DNA of 64,000 bases from Alphaproteobacteria bacterium. Lineage in GTDB: Bacteria > Planctomycetota > Phycisphaerae > UBA1845. Every line of letters starts with the position of its first letter. Positions within the stretch are counted from its first letter, which is position 1. The stretch covers positions 62,001 to 126,000 of the forward strand of contig JANQQE010000027.1 in NCBI GenBank assembly GCA_028285105.1, written 5' to 3'. The notes under the pieces are model-generated. The model saw only the letters and a program-made list of their open reading frames with translations. It had not been told where the DNA came from and did no database searches. The position numbers and the translations under genes were made by a program. This document shows positions 34,527 through 42,911 of this stretch, one piece after another.

Positions 34527-35434
34527 GCGAACGATCACTGATCCCCATCGACCAAGCCGCCTTGATTGCTCAAACGCGGGCGCTGGTTCAAATGGCCAAA
34601 GCCGAAGACCTTGGACGTGGCGATCTGACGAGCAGTCTGCTGGGCGATCCCGGCATTGGCGTGTTTCGACTCATCAACAAAGAACCCGGCGTGTTTGCAG
34701 GACGTGAACTCGCTGAGACGATTGTTGCTGAATATGCGTCGGATATTGAGCTTTCGTGGCAGGCGGACGGTGTGGATGGTGGCGAGTTTGGAAGTGACCA
34801 CATGTCGCTCATTGAGCTTGCAGGTCCGGTTAATTCGATCCTGACACTCGAGCGCGTTTTGTTGAATTTTCTTCAACGCCTAAGCGGTATCGCGACCAAG
34901 ACGCGTCGATTCGTTCATGCGGTGCAAGGTACGGGCGCGATTATTTTGGACACCCGGAAAACGACGCCCGGCTGGCGACATCTGGAAAAGTACGCGGTAC
35001 GCTGCGGCGGGGGGCAGAATCACCGCATGGGTCTGCACGATGCGGTTTTGATCAAAGACAACCATCTCGCCAGTCAGCCGACCGGTCAGACGTCAGCCGT
35101 GGTTTTTGACATGCTCAATCGCGTCGGAAGTATCGATCCTCCTCCGCAGTTCATCGAAGTCGAAGCCGACACGCTCGATCAGGTCCGTCAGTTGTTTAGT
35201 ATCGTGGGCATCGACGTGGTCTTGCTCGACAACTTCTCACTTACCGAGCTGCGCGAAGCCGTCGGGCTACGGGAATCGTTGAATCTACAGGACAAGGTCA
35301 AACTCGAAGCATCCGGCGGCGTGAATCTCGATTCGGTGGGTGACATCGCCAAGACAGGTGTGGACTACATTTCAGTTGGGGCGTTAACGCACTCTGCGAC
35401 AGCGGTCGATCTGTCATTGGAGCGCATCGGTTAA
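34523..35434 (+). CDS. nadC: Nicotinate-nucleotide pyrophosphorylase (carboxylating)
   Basis: A 303-residue quinolinate phosphoribosyltransferase for NAD synthesis. Active-site signatures: AEDLGRGDLTSSLL, ERVLLNFLQRLSGIAT, ILDTRKTTPGWRHLEKYAVRCGGGQNHRMGLHDAVLIKDNHL (substrate-binding Arg/His/Lys cluster), IEVEADTLDQV, VLLDNFSLTELREAV and LEASGGVNLDSV. Length is normal. Its ATG overlaps the uvrB stop by four bases, and it converges with rsgA only five bases later, so no separate terminator fits between them. Confidence 0.95.
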   Translation: MSERSLIPIDQAALIAQTRALVQMAKAEDLGRGDLTSSLLGDPGIGVFRLINKEPGVFAGRELAETIVAEYASDIELSWQADGVDGGEFGSDHMSLIELAGPVNSILTLERVLLNFLQRLSGIATKTRRFVHAVQGTGAIILDTRKTTPGWRHLEKYAVRCGGGQNHRMGLHDAVLIKDNHLASQPTGQTSAVVFDMLNRVGSIDPPPQFIEVEADTLDQVRQLFSIVGIDVVLLDNFSLTELREAVGLRESLNLQDKVKLEASGGVNLDSVGDIAKTGVDYISVGALTHSATAVDLSLERIG

Positions 35435-35439
35435 GTGAA

Positions 35440-36570
35440 TCAGTTCATCTGCTCTTCAAACATCCGGCAGTAACTTTCATATCGAATTTCTGAAATAGCA
35501 CCGTTTTCAACAGCTTGCATCACGGCGCACTTGATTTCGTGGCGATGGGTGCAGTCTGCGAACTTGCAGTTGGGCACATGCTGAGCGAATTCGATAAAGT
35601 GCATTTCGATTTCGTTGATCGGAATCGCCGACAAATCAAACGAACGCACACCCGGTGTGTCTGCTACGAAACCGCCGAACGGAAGTTTGTAAAGCATGGC
35701 GGTTGTGGTCGCATGGCGTCCCTTGTTGGTGTCGTCAGCGACCTTGGCGGTGCGAAGATTTAGCGATGGGTCCAGTGCATTTAGTAGCGAACTTTTGCCG
35801 ACACCGCTTTGGCCGGCGACGGCTGACGTTTGGTCGCGGAAAATTTCGCGCAATTCGTCGATACCGCGTCCGGTGATCGTACTCGTCGTCAGCGTCTGGT
35901 AGCCCAGGTCCGCGTACTGGGTCAGCATGTTTTTGGCTTCATCGTTTTCATCGAGGTCGATTTTGTTGCAGCAGATGACCGGAGTGATTTCGCCGGCATG
36001 GGCTGCGACGATGTAGCGATCGATCAGGTGCGGTTTGAAACTGGGTTGGGCGGCTGACGTGACCACGATGACTTGATCGACGTTGGCGACGATCGCGTGT
36101 ACACGATTGCCGCTGACCCGTGTCAACATGCCCTTGCGCACCTCGACCTTTTCGATGACGCCTTCATTTTCAACGGCTTCCTGATCGGATTCGATCGAAA
36201 AGAGTACGCGATCGCCGACAGTGACCGGTTGGCGTTCTTTGATGAGGCGCGTCCGCAAAACCCGCCGAACAGTGCAGGGCCAAACGCGCTCGCCATCGTC
36301 AACTTCGGCGATCAAACCGCGCATCGCCACAACGACGCCCTTGGAAAGATCCTCCGTTTTCGGATCGTTTTCGATGATCGTCCGCTTACGCGACATCGAA
36401 CCTTTGGAGATGACATTTTCGTCGAGTACGGCGTCGGCGGCTTGGTCCTCGTCGTCGCGGTGGATTCGGGTCCAGTCCTTGGCCCGGGCAGGCTTGCCGC
36501 GATTTCGGCGCAGCGATACCCGCACTTTCTTGCCGGACTTATCGCTGGCATCTTTATCGCGCTTGGCCAT
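35440..36570 (-). CDS. rsgA: Ribosome small-subunit-dependent GTPase A
   Basis: A 376-residue circularly permuted GTPase that helps late 30S maturation. An OB fold (GVVVAMRGLIAEVDDGERVWPCTVR) comes first. The GTPase motifs follow in permuted order: G4 VICCNKIDLD, G1 AVAGQSGVGKSSLLNAL, G2 with GRHATTTAML, and G3 VADTPGVRSF. A zinc-binding tail is C-x-F-x-D-C-x-H-x-x-E-x-x-C. The first ~100 residues are a charged extension longer than usual. ATG 36570 has a weak ribosome site. The gene diverges from pyrF. Confidence 0.93.
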   Translation of the reverse strand: MAKRDKDASDKSGKKVRVSLRRNRGKPARAKDWTRIHRDDEDQAADAVLDENVISKGSMSRKRTIIENDPKTEDLSKGVVVAMRGLIAEVDDGERVWPCTVRRVLRTRLIKERQPVTVGDRVLFSIESDQEAVENEGVIEKVEVRKGMLTRVSGNRVHAIVANVDQVIVVTSAAQPSFKPHLIDRYIVAAHAGEITPVICCNKIDLDENDEAKNMLTQYADLGYQTLTTSTITGRGIDELREIFRDQTSAVAGQSGVGKSSLLNALDPSLNLRTAKVADDTNKGRHATTTAMLYKLPFGGFVADTPGVRSFDLSAIPINEIEMHFIEFAQHVPNCKFADCTHRHEIKCAVMQAVENGAISEIRYESYCRMFEEQMN

Positions 36571-36637
36571 GATCCCATTATCGCACTATTAGGTTAAGAC
36601 GAAAAGCGAATTCGATTTGAATGTTCGTGTCGATGCG

Positions 36638-36666
36638 TTGCGTGCGTGGGTTTGCAGCTTTATATT
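36638..36666 (+). promoter_or_regulatory. Possible promoter of pyrF
   Basis: TTGCGT (3/6) and TATATT (5/6) are separated by 17 bases; transcription would start near 36673, compatible with the GTG start of pyrF at 36689 and not with the ORF-track start at 36617. Confidence 0.38.
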
Positions 36667-36688
36667 GCGGGCATTGATTGGAGTGAGC

Positions 36689-37600
36689 GTGATCGAAGGA
36701 TTTGCAGACAAATTGTTCCGAAACATCGAGCGTTGCGGAACGTGTGCCTGTGTGGGCATTGATCCTGTGTTCGAGCGATTTCCTTGGTATTTGCGGTGCA
36801 AAAGTAAAAGCAACGCCACGAGAGCTAAGAGTATTCTCGAATTTTGCAAGGGTGTCGTTGATGCGGTTGTTGATCACGTTGCTCTAATAAAGCTAAATAT
36901 TGCATTTTTTGAACCTTATCGAGGCCCCGGAATCGAGGCGTACCATGCGGCTGTTCGATACGGGCATAAACGTGGTCTTCTCGTGATCGGTGACATCAAG
37001 CGCGGAGATATTGGACATTCGAGCGCTAGTTATGCAGCAGCGCACTTGGTGGGAGAGGGGCCTGACGATCCTGCAATCCCTGATGCGGTGACCATTAGCG
37101 GGTATCTTGGCCTCGACGGAGTCGCCCCGTTCATTGAAGTTGCCACCCAAATGGGACGCGGAATATTCATTCTTGTGCATACAAGCAATGAGTCTGCGTC
37201 CCAATTGCAGCACCTTAAGTTACAGAACGGACCAATGGTAGTTGAAGCGATGGCTTGCTTGGTTCATGACTGGGGGTTAGATTCGATTGGAGACTGCGGT
37301 TATAGCAACATTGGCGCGGTGTCCGCACCCGGCGACGTAGATACTGCGAAGAAATTGCGGAAACTCATGCCCAACAGCATTCTGCTTGTGCCTGGTTTTG
37401 GAACCCAGGGACGTTCGATTGGGCAAGTGGGAGCTTGTTTCGACTCAAAGGGATGGGGCGCAATCGTCAATGCTTCCCGCAGCGTGACTTATACATTCGA
37501 CACGAATATCATTAAGCCCGCTGAGCGTTGGCTGGACGATGTGGAATGCGCCTGTGAGGAATTCGTTAAAGCGCTCGGCGCAATTCGTCACCATCATTGA
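36689..37600 (+). CDS. pyrF: Orotidine 5'-phosphate decarboxylase (type 2)
   Basis: A 303-residue OMP decarboxylase for UMP synthesis, of the longer type 2 branch. Substrate and catalytic residues are in VCVGIDP-like CACVGIDPVFERFP, IKLNIAFFEPYRGPG, VIGDIKRGDIGHSSASYA (the Asp-Lys-x-x-Asp array), LGLDGVAPF, ILVHTSNESAS, LVPGFGTQG and VNASRSVTY. GTG 36689 stands five bases after GGAG and just after a predicted promoter; the TTG at 36617 would add a hydrophobic stretch not found in the family. Codon use is visibly richer in A/T than in the neighbouring genes. murD follows 27 bases downstream. Confidence 0.92.
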   Translation: MIEGFADKLFRNIERCGTCACVGIDPVFERFPWYLRCKSKSNATRAKSILEFCKGVVDAVVDHVALIKLNIAFFEPYRGPGIEAYHAAVRYGHKRGLLVIGDIKRGDIGHSSASYAAAHLVGEGPDDPAIPDAVTISGYLGLDGVAPFIEVATQMGRGIFILVHTSNESASQLQHLKLQNGPMVVEAMACLVHDWGLDSIGDCGYSNIGAVSAPGDVDTAKKLRKLMPNSILLVPGFGTQGRSIGQVGACFDSKGWGAIVNASRSVTYTFDTNIIKPAERWLDDVECACEEFVKALGAIRHHH

Positions 37601-37627
37601 AACGCAAAATGGTGATTGGACCTTCGT

Positions 37628-38998
37628 ATGAACGATGCGCCAAGTCATGTCACTGATGCGGAGTTAGCCGGCGCTCGCGTTGTGGTCATGGGGTTGGGAC
37701 GATTCGGTGGTGGCGCTGGCGTGACGCGATTCCTGGTTGGTCGAGGGGCTCGCGTGTTGGTCACCGACATGGCCAATGAAGATACGCTTCGCACGCCGCT
37801 TGAGTCCATTTCTGATTTGCCTGTTGAGTATCGGTTGGGTTCGCACGACGAAAGCGATCTGGATGATGCCGATTTGCTGATTGTCAGTCCGGCAGTCAAT
37901 CGTGCGACAAGCGCGTTTGTGCAGGAGGCGAACAGGCGGCGAATTCCGTGGACGACGGAAATGGGACTGTTCGTCGATCGCTGCCCCGCGCGAATGATCG
38001 GGATCACGGGTTCCATCGGCAAGAGCACAACGTGTGCCATGCTTCATTGCATCCTTGATTCGCAACCGGCGAAAGAGATTGCGAAACACGAGCAGGTGTA
38101 CTTCGGTGGGAATATTGGCCGTTCGCTGCTCGGCGATGTCGATGCGATGTCGGCAAACGATCTGGTTTTATTGGAACTATCAAGTTTTCAGCTTGAGGCG
38201 TTGCCGGATTTGGCAGGCGATTGGCCAGTGGTGGGAATCACGAATATCACGCCGCATCATCTGGATCGGCATGGTGGTTATGAAGCTTACATTGACGCGA
38301 AACTGAATCTCATTCGGGGTATGTCGCGCGGCGCAAGGGCAGTCGTTGGTCGAGTCGATGGCGATGTTCGAGAACGAATCATGGGGCTTACTCGTTCGCA
38401 GCAAGGGCGAGTCATCTTAACCGATTCATTCATTGACGTATTCGATCTAAAAATTCCGGGCCCGCACAATCAGACCAACGCGCGGTTCGCGGCAATGGTG
38501 GCAAGAGAGCTTGGCATCGAATTCGAAATCTCCAGATTGGCGCTGGCTGAATTCGGTGGGTTGGCCCATCGTATTCAATACGCTGAGTGTGTCGATGGTG
38601 TACGATATTTTAACGACTCAAAATCAACATCGGTCGAGGCAATCGATACAGCCCTTCAATCTTTTACCGAACCGGTCGTACTGCTCTGTGGCGGCAAGGA
38701 CACCGGCAGCGAACTGGAGCGTATCAAAAACTGCACGTGGAAGTCGGTGCGCGCGGTCGTCAGCTTCGGCGATGCGGCAAAGCGGTTGGCCGACATGATC
38801 GGCGGACTCGATGCCGACAATCGGCCGAAGGTCGTTCAATCGGAGCAAACCATCGCAGCCGCCATCGAGAAGGCTCGAACGCTTGCTCATGCGGGCGATG
38901 TAGTCTTGATGTCACCCGGTTGCCCAAGCTACGACGCCTTCAGCAACTATGAAGAACGCGGTGACGCATTCATAGCCGCCGTCCAATCCCTCAGCTAG
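37628..38998 (+). CDS. murD: UDP-N-acetylmuramoylalanine--D-glutamate ligase
   Basis: A 456-residue Mur ligase that adds D-Glu to the peptidoglycan stem peptide. The N-terminal substrate domain has VVMGLGRFGGGAGVTRFL, the ATP-binding domain a P-loop IGITGSIGKSTTCAM (the usual G-T-N-G-K-S/T reads G-S-I-G-K-S), LLELSSFQLEAL, and NITPHHLDRHGGYEAYIDAKLNLI. The C-terminal domain has YFNDSKSTSVEAIDTALQSF, LLCGGKDTGSEL and LMSPGCPSYDAFSNYEERG. Its presence supports peptidoglycan in this organism. ATG 37628 is preferred over TTG 37616. Confidence 0.92.
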   Translation: MNDAPSHVTDAELAGARVVVMGLGRFGGGAGVTRFLVGRGARVLVTDMANEDTLRTPLESISDLPVEYRLGSHDESDLDDADLLIVSPAVNRATSAFVQEANRRRIPWTTEMGLFVDRCPARMIGITGSIGKSTTCAMLHCILDSQPAKEIAKHEQVYFGGNIGRSLLGDVDAMSANDLVLLELSSFQLEALPDLAGDWPVVGITNITPHHLDRHGGYEAYIDAKLNLIRGMSRGARAVVGRVDGDVRERIMGLTRSQQGRVILTDSFIDVFDLKIPGPHNQTNARFAAMVARELGIEFEISRLALAEFGGLAHRIQYAECVDGVRYFNDSKSTSVEAIDTALQSFTEPVVLLCGGKDTGSELERIKNCTWKSVRAVVSFGDAAKRLADMIGGLDADNRPKVVQSEQTIAAAIEKARTLAHAGDVVLMSPGCPSYDAFSNYEERGDAFIAAVQSLS

Positions 38999-39072
38999 AT
39001 TCTCTTCATCAACGCGATTTTCGCCTCAGGAATACGGCAGCAATTGCCACGCATCAGGCGCATCCTGCGCCT

Positions 39073-39486
39073 TTGCTTCGATCCCGTAGCGCATTAAGAA
39101 TTGATCCTCAAAAACCTGTGGCACGTAACCTGCTTATTTTTCTGCACTTACAGTCGTCTTCAGGAATCCGCCATTCGTTCTGGCACGAATGGCACGCGGG
39201 CTGCTTTCAAGAGTTGTCGGAGGGACTGCGTCCAGCGTGTCCCATCAGAATTGGACCAACACATTCAGATTTCGGAGCAGCAATCTTGAATCTGCGTTTG
39301 CAAAACGACAAGTCAGCTTGCGATGTCGAGCGAATTGAAATTTCCTCAGCGCCCGATCGTTCGGGCGTTGATTGGCTTTCGTTCGATTGTGCTGAACTCG
39401 GGCAAATCGTTCGTGAGTCGGCTCATCGATCAGTTGCCCAGCACTTGTGTGAGGCGATCGAAACGGATTGCGAGGTGGTCGGATGA
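39073..39486 (+). CDS. Hypothetical protein coupled to flgF
   Basis: An unrecognised frame whose TGA stop overlaps the flgF ATG as ATGA, the same coupling seen at other junctions in this operon; that is the main reason to believe it. The C-terminal 80 residues (PIRIGPTHSDFGAAILNLRL, RIEISSAPDRSGVDWLSFDCAELGQIV) read like a small folded protein. The first 50 are odd, and the only long start is TTG 39073, so the true start may be later. If real it would be the first gene of the flagellar rod operon. Codon bias is weaker than in flgF. Confidence 0.4.
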   Translation: MLRSRSALRIDPQKPVARNLLIFLHLQSSSGIRHSFWHEWHAGCFQELSEGLRPACPIRIGPTHSDFGAAILNLRLQNDKSACDVERIEISSAPDRSGVDWLSFDCAELGQIVRESAHRSVAQHLCEAIETDCEVVG

Positions 39487-40253
39487 CACACGGAATCTGG
39501 GCATCGGTTGGCGGCATGCAGGTCAACGAGTACCGTCAATCGCTCGCTGCGAACAACATGGCCAACCTTGAAACGGTCGGATTCAAGAACGACTTGGCTG
39601 TTATCAGCCAGCGCTTGAACGAAGCCGACGAGGACCCATCGCAAAAAATATTTCAAACCTATCCATACAACGAACTCGGCGGCGGATCGTGGGTTCGTCC
39701 TACGTATACAAACTTCGCACAAGGCACATTGGAGCCTACCGGTCGTGCGTTGGATGTGGCACTCAATGGCAACGGGTTCTTCGCGGTCAGCGACGGTTCC
39801 GAAACGCGCTACACGCGTGATGGTCGATTCGCCCGCAATGCAGCCGGCGATCTCGTTCTCAGCGCAGACGGTGGGCGCTTCCGTGTGCTCGATCAAGTCG
39901 GTTTGCCGATCAACATCGCCGACCCCTCGATCGGGTCGATTGCGATCGGTCGAAATGGCGAGGTGATGCAGGGAGACGAAGTTCTCGGACAGATCGGAGT
40001 CATCGATTTCAGCGATCGAACGGCACTCAAAAAGTCAGGTCAGAGTACGTTCAAACTCATCGGCGATGCGCAAGCCATCCCCGCGACAGCGGATATTCAC
40101 GGCGGCAATGTCGAATCTTCAACGGTCGATTCCATCGCCTCACTAACAAATATGATCGAGGTCAGCCGAGCGTACGAACTCAACGCGCGGATGATCTCTT
40201 TGCAAGACGAAACCCTGGGCATGGCCACCAGCCGCATCGGTCGGGTCGGATAG
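39483..40253 (+). CDS. flgF: Flagellar basal-body rod protein FlgF
   Basis: A 256-residue proximal/distal rod-junction protein. It has the rod-family N-terminal helix IWASVGGMQVNEYRQSLAANNMANLETVGFKND, the central beta domain with LDVALNGNGFFAVSDGSETRYTRDGRF, and the C-terminal helix LTNMIEVSRAYELNARMISLQDETL. It is paired with FlgG and exported by the flagellar type III apparatus. ATG 39483 overlaps the upstream stop and gives the typical short N-terminus. Confidence 0.92.
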   Translation: MTHGIWASVGGMQVNEYRQSLAANNMANLETVGFKNDLAVISQRLNEADEDPSQKIFQTYPYNELGGGSWVRPTYTNFAQGTLEPTGRALDVALNGNGFFAVSDGSETRYTRDGRFARNAAGDLVLSADGGRFRVLDQVGLPINIADPSIGSIAIGRNGEVMQGDEVLGQIGVIDFSDRTALKKSGQSTFKLIGDAQAIPATADIHGGNVESSTVDSIASLTNMIEVSRAYELNARMISLQDETLGMATSRIGRVG

Positions 40254-40266
40254 GAGGACGTAGTTC

Positions 40267-41076
40267 ATGGCGATTATGGCTTTACATGCGGCGTCGAGCG
40301 GGATGAAGGCGCTCGATACGAAACTGGACGTGACGGCCAACAACCTGGCCAACATCAACACGACTGGATTCAAACGCAGCCGCGTCAATTTCGAGGACTT
40401 GCTCTACCAGACGAAGCGCGAACCGGGTCTGCCCAACGTCGACAACGAACCGATTCCGCATGGTATTCAGGTCGGCCTCGGCGTCCGCATCGCCGGTACG
40501 CAACTCGATTTCCAACGTGGTCCGGTCGATCCGACCGACAAGCCACTCGACATGATGATCGAAGGCCCGGGTTTCTTTCAGGTGCGCACCAATTTTGACG
40601 GTGGACCGATCATTGCGTACACGCGGGCTGGCAACTTTACAACGAATGCCGAAGGCAACCTCGTTCTCGGTACACAGGCCGGACCGATTCTCGAACCGCC
40701 GATTTCCGTGCCACCGGATGCAACTGACATCGCCATCGGTCGAAACGGCGAAGTGCGCGTTCGTCAACCCGGTCAACAGCAACTGACGCAAGTGGGTCAG
40801 ATTGAGTTGGCGCGATTCGTGAACGAGGAAGGCCTCAAGCAGCTTGGTGGAAATCTGTATCTGGATACCGATGCATCCGGCCCGGCGGTCACCGGACCAC
40901 CGCAGTTGGATGGTCTTGGTGCAATTGCCCAAGGCCAATTGGAAATGAGTAACGTCGATCCGGTGCGTGAACTGATCGCTCTGATTACCACGCAGCGCTC
41001 GTTTGAAATGAACAGCCAGGCGATTCAGTCGGCAGAGCAGGCGCTTCAGATTGTCTCGAATCTAAGGCGGTTCTAA
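40267..41076 (+). CDS. flgG: Flagellar basal-body rod protein FlgG
   Basis: A 269-residue distal rod subunit. Signatures: LHAASSGMKALDTKLDVTANNLANINTTGFKRSRVNFEDLLYQ at the N-terminus, LDMMIEGPGFFQVRT in the middle, and DPVRELIALITTQRSFEMNSQAIQSAEQALQIVSNLRR at the end. Fourteen bases separate it from flgF and contain a strong GGAGG ribosome site. Length and motifs match enteric FlgG closely. Confidence 0.95.
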   Translation: MAIMALHAASSGMKALDTKLDVTANNLANINTTGFKRSRVNFEDLLYQTKREPGLPNVDNEPIPHGIQVGLGVRIAGTQLDFQRGPVDPTDKPLDMMIEGPGFFQVRTNFDGGPIIAYTRAGNFTTNAEGNLVLGTQAGPILEPPISVPPDATDIAIGRNGEVRVRQPGQQQLTQVGQIELARFVNEEGLKQLGGNLYLDTDASGPAVTGPPQLDGLGAIAQGQLEMSNVDPVRELIALITTQRSFEMNSQAIQSAEQALQIVSNLRRF

Positions 41077-41142
41077 TCGGCTGAGGTGAACGCGACGTAA
41101 GACGCACGGCAGGATGCTGAACACAAACGCAAGGATTGCGGC

Positions 41143-42222
41143 ATGAAGGTTTCAAAACACATCACAAGCTTACTGGTGTTCGCGACCATTGCGTCGTTCG
41201 GTCAGCCCGCGCGGGCGGAGTCCGTTGAACTCTGGCGGGATGCGACGGTGACCGAAGCGCAAGTCTACCTTCGCGACATTTGCACGTTGAACCAATTCGG
41301 CCCTTCAGCAGTCGAGTCGTTTTATTCGCTCGTTGTCGCCAAAGCGCCGGAAGTTGGCGAATCGGCGTTGATTGCGATGGCCGATGTTCGCCTCGTTTTG
41401 ATTAAGAATGGACTCAATCCGGCACTGACGATGTTTAAGGGCGCGATGCAATGCGAAGTGAAGCGCATCGCCCGTACGGTACCGGACGGCATTATGGCAG
41501 ATGCAAGAGGTACAACGGAATCAGTTCATCAGCCTCGCGGCAGCACCCTTCGTGAATTCATCGAGTCCGACCTCGGCAAGGATGCCCGACGCCTGGGTGG
41601 CTGGGTTAAGGTCGTGTTCGGGAAGGCGATCGGTTCGATGCTGGAATTGCGTGAGGGGGAATACGAGTTCGAGGTGCGTCGCACGAATGACAAACAACTT
41701 GGTCTGATCAGTCTGGATGTGATCGTTTACAAAAACGGCGAGATCGTTCAGCGGGTCGGCGTCGTTGCGGATGTCACCTTTGTCAAGCCAACCGTCATTG
41801 CTTCCCGTCCCATCAACTTAAACGCCCCGATCACCAAACGCGACGTCAGCGTTGTCAACAAAAACTACAAGCGATTTGAACAAGCCGGTATCGACTCGAT
41901 CAATGCCGTCGTCGGTCAGCGGGCAAAGCGCTTCATTCGCGTGGGCGAGATCATTCAGGAACGCAACCTCGAACCGGTTCCGCTCGTACGACGCGGACAA
42001 ATGGTGCAGGTGCATTCTCGCAGCGGCGGCGTGGTGATTGAATCCGTCGGCAGGGTGGTCAAGGCTGGTGCGTATGGCGATGTGGTCGAGTTGCAGACTG
42101 CCGACCGCGCACGACGCAAATTTACGGCGACAGTAACCGGACCGGGATTGGTGTCGGTTGGACCGATGAATGCAAACGAACCGGGCGGGTCGACACACTT
42201 TGCCCTTGGAGGTGGGAAATGA
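41143..42222 (+). CDS. flgA: P-ring assembly chaperone FlgA
   Basis: A 359-residue periplasmic protein with a signal peptide (FATIASFGQPARA). The C-terminal part has the SAF domain and the paired sequences ASRPINLNAPITKRDVSVVNKNY and AVVGQRAKRFIRVGEIIQERNLEPVPLVRRGQMVQVH, ending VQTADRA-like VELQTADRARRKFTATVTGPGLV. The N-terminal half is longer than in enteric FlgA (~219 residues) and resembles the longer planctomycete forms. It precedes flgH and flgI, whose rings it helps assemble. AAGGA lies eight bases before the ATG. Its stop overlaps the flgH start by four bases (ATGA). Confidence 0.88.
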   Translation: MKVSKHITSLLVFATIASFGQPARAESVELWRDATVTEAQVYLRDICTLNQFGPSAVESFYSLVVAKAPEVGESALIAMADVRLVLIKNGLNPALTMFKGAMQCEVKRIARTVPDGIMADARGTTESVHQPRGSTLREFIESDLGKDARRLGGWVKVVFGKAIGSMLELREGEYEFEVRRTNDKQLGLISLDVIVYKNGEIVQRVGVVADVTFVKPTVIASRPINLNAPITKRDVSVVNKNYKRFEQAGIDSINAVVGQRAKRFIRVGEIIQERNLEPVPLVRRGQMVQVHSRSGGVVIESVGRVVKAGAYGDVVELQTADRARRKFTATVTGPGLVSVGPMNANEPGGSTHFALGGGK

Positions 42223-42911
42223 AACAGATTGTCACCATCATGCTAACACTGTTTTTCTGCCATGCGGCGCAAGCGCAGTCGTCGTCGATCGGTCGCTTCA
42301 GGGATTTGCCGCGAACGGCTACTCCAGCACGCGAAGACCCACTGAAGCCAGCGAACCCGGTCATCGAGTCGTCTTCGCTGATTTCCGTAAAGTCAAAGGA
42401 ACCCAAGAAATACAAGGTCCACGACTTGATCACCATCATCGTGCGCGAGCGTACGCTTTATGAAGCTGAAGGCACCGCCAACGCACGTCGCCAAGCCGAC
42501 TTGCGCAGCGAACTCGATGCGTTCATCAGATTTACTGGTGGCGGCATTGGTGCGACGCCGTTCCGTCGCGGCAAGCCCAACATCAACTACCGCAGCACTT
42601 TCAATCAGCGAAACGATGCAGAATCGGAACGCGAAGACACGCTGACCACGCGCATCACTGCGAAGATCGTGGATGTGAAGCCCAACGGTAATATCGTGAT
42701 GGAAGCCACAGGCCAAACGCGCCACGACAAGGAAGTGCATACGTTGCGATTCACCGGTATGTGCCGAAGCATCGACGTATCGCCCGACAATACGGTACTC
42801 AGTACACAAATTGCTGAAAAGAAAATCGACATCGTTACGAAGGGCAGTGTCCGCAACGCGACGCGGGCTGGCTGGGCTGGCGAACTTTACGATTGGATTA
42901 GGCCGCTCTAA
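42219..42911 (+). CDS. flgH: Flagellar L-ring protein FlgH
   Basis: A 230-residue outer-membrane ring subunit. The body has the family motifs KVHDLITIIVRERTLYEAEG, LTTRITAKIVDVKPNGNIVMEATGQTRHDKEVHTLRFTGMCRSIDVSPDNTV and the end GWAGELYDWIRPL. The N-terminus is unusual: LFFCHAAQAQSS looks like a signal-peptidase-I site, AQA-QS, and the only Cys lies inside the hydrophobic core and does not fit the lipobox consensus, whereas enteric FlgH is a lipoprotein. The stop overlaps flgI as TAATG. Confidence 0.92.
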   Translation: MKQIVTIMLTLFFCHAAQAQSSSIGRFRDLPRTATPAREDPLKPANPVIESSSLISVKSKEPKKYKVHDLITIIVRERTLYEAEGTANARRQADLRSELDAFIRFTGGGIGATPFRRGKPNINYRSTFNQRNDAESEREDTLTTRITAKIVDVKPNGNIVMEATGQTRHDKEVHTLRFTGMCRSIDVSPDNTVLSTQIAEKKIDIVTKGSVRNATRAGWAGELYDWIRPL

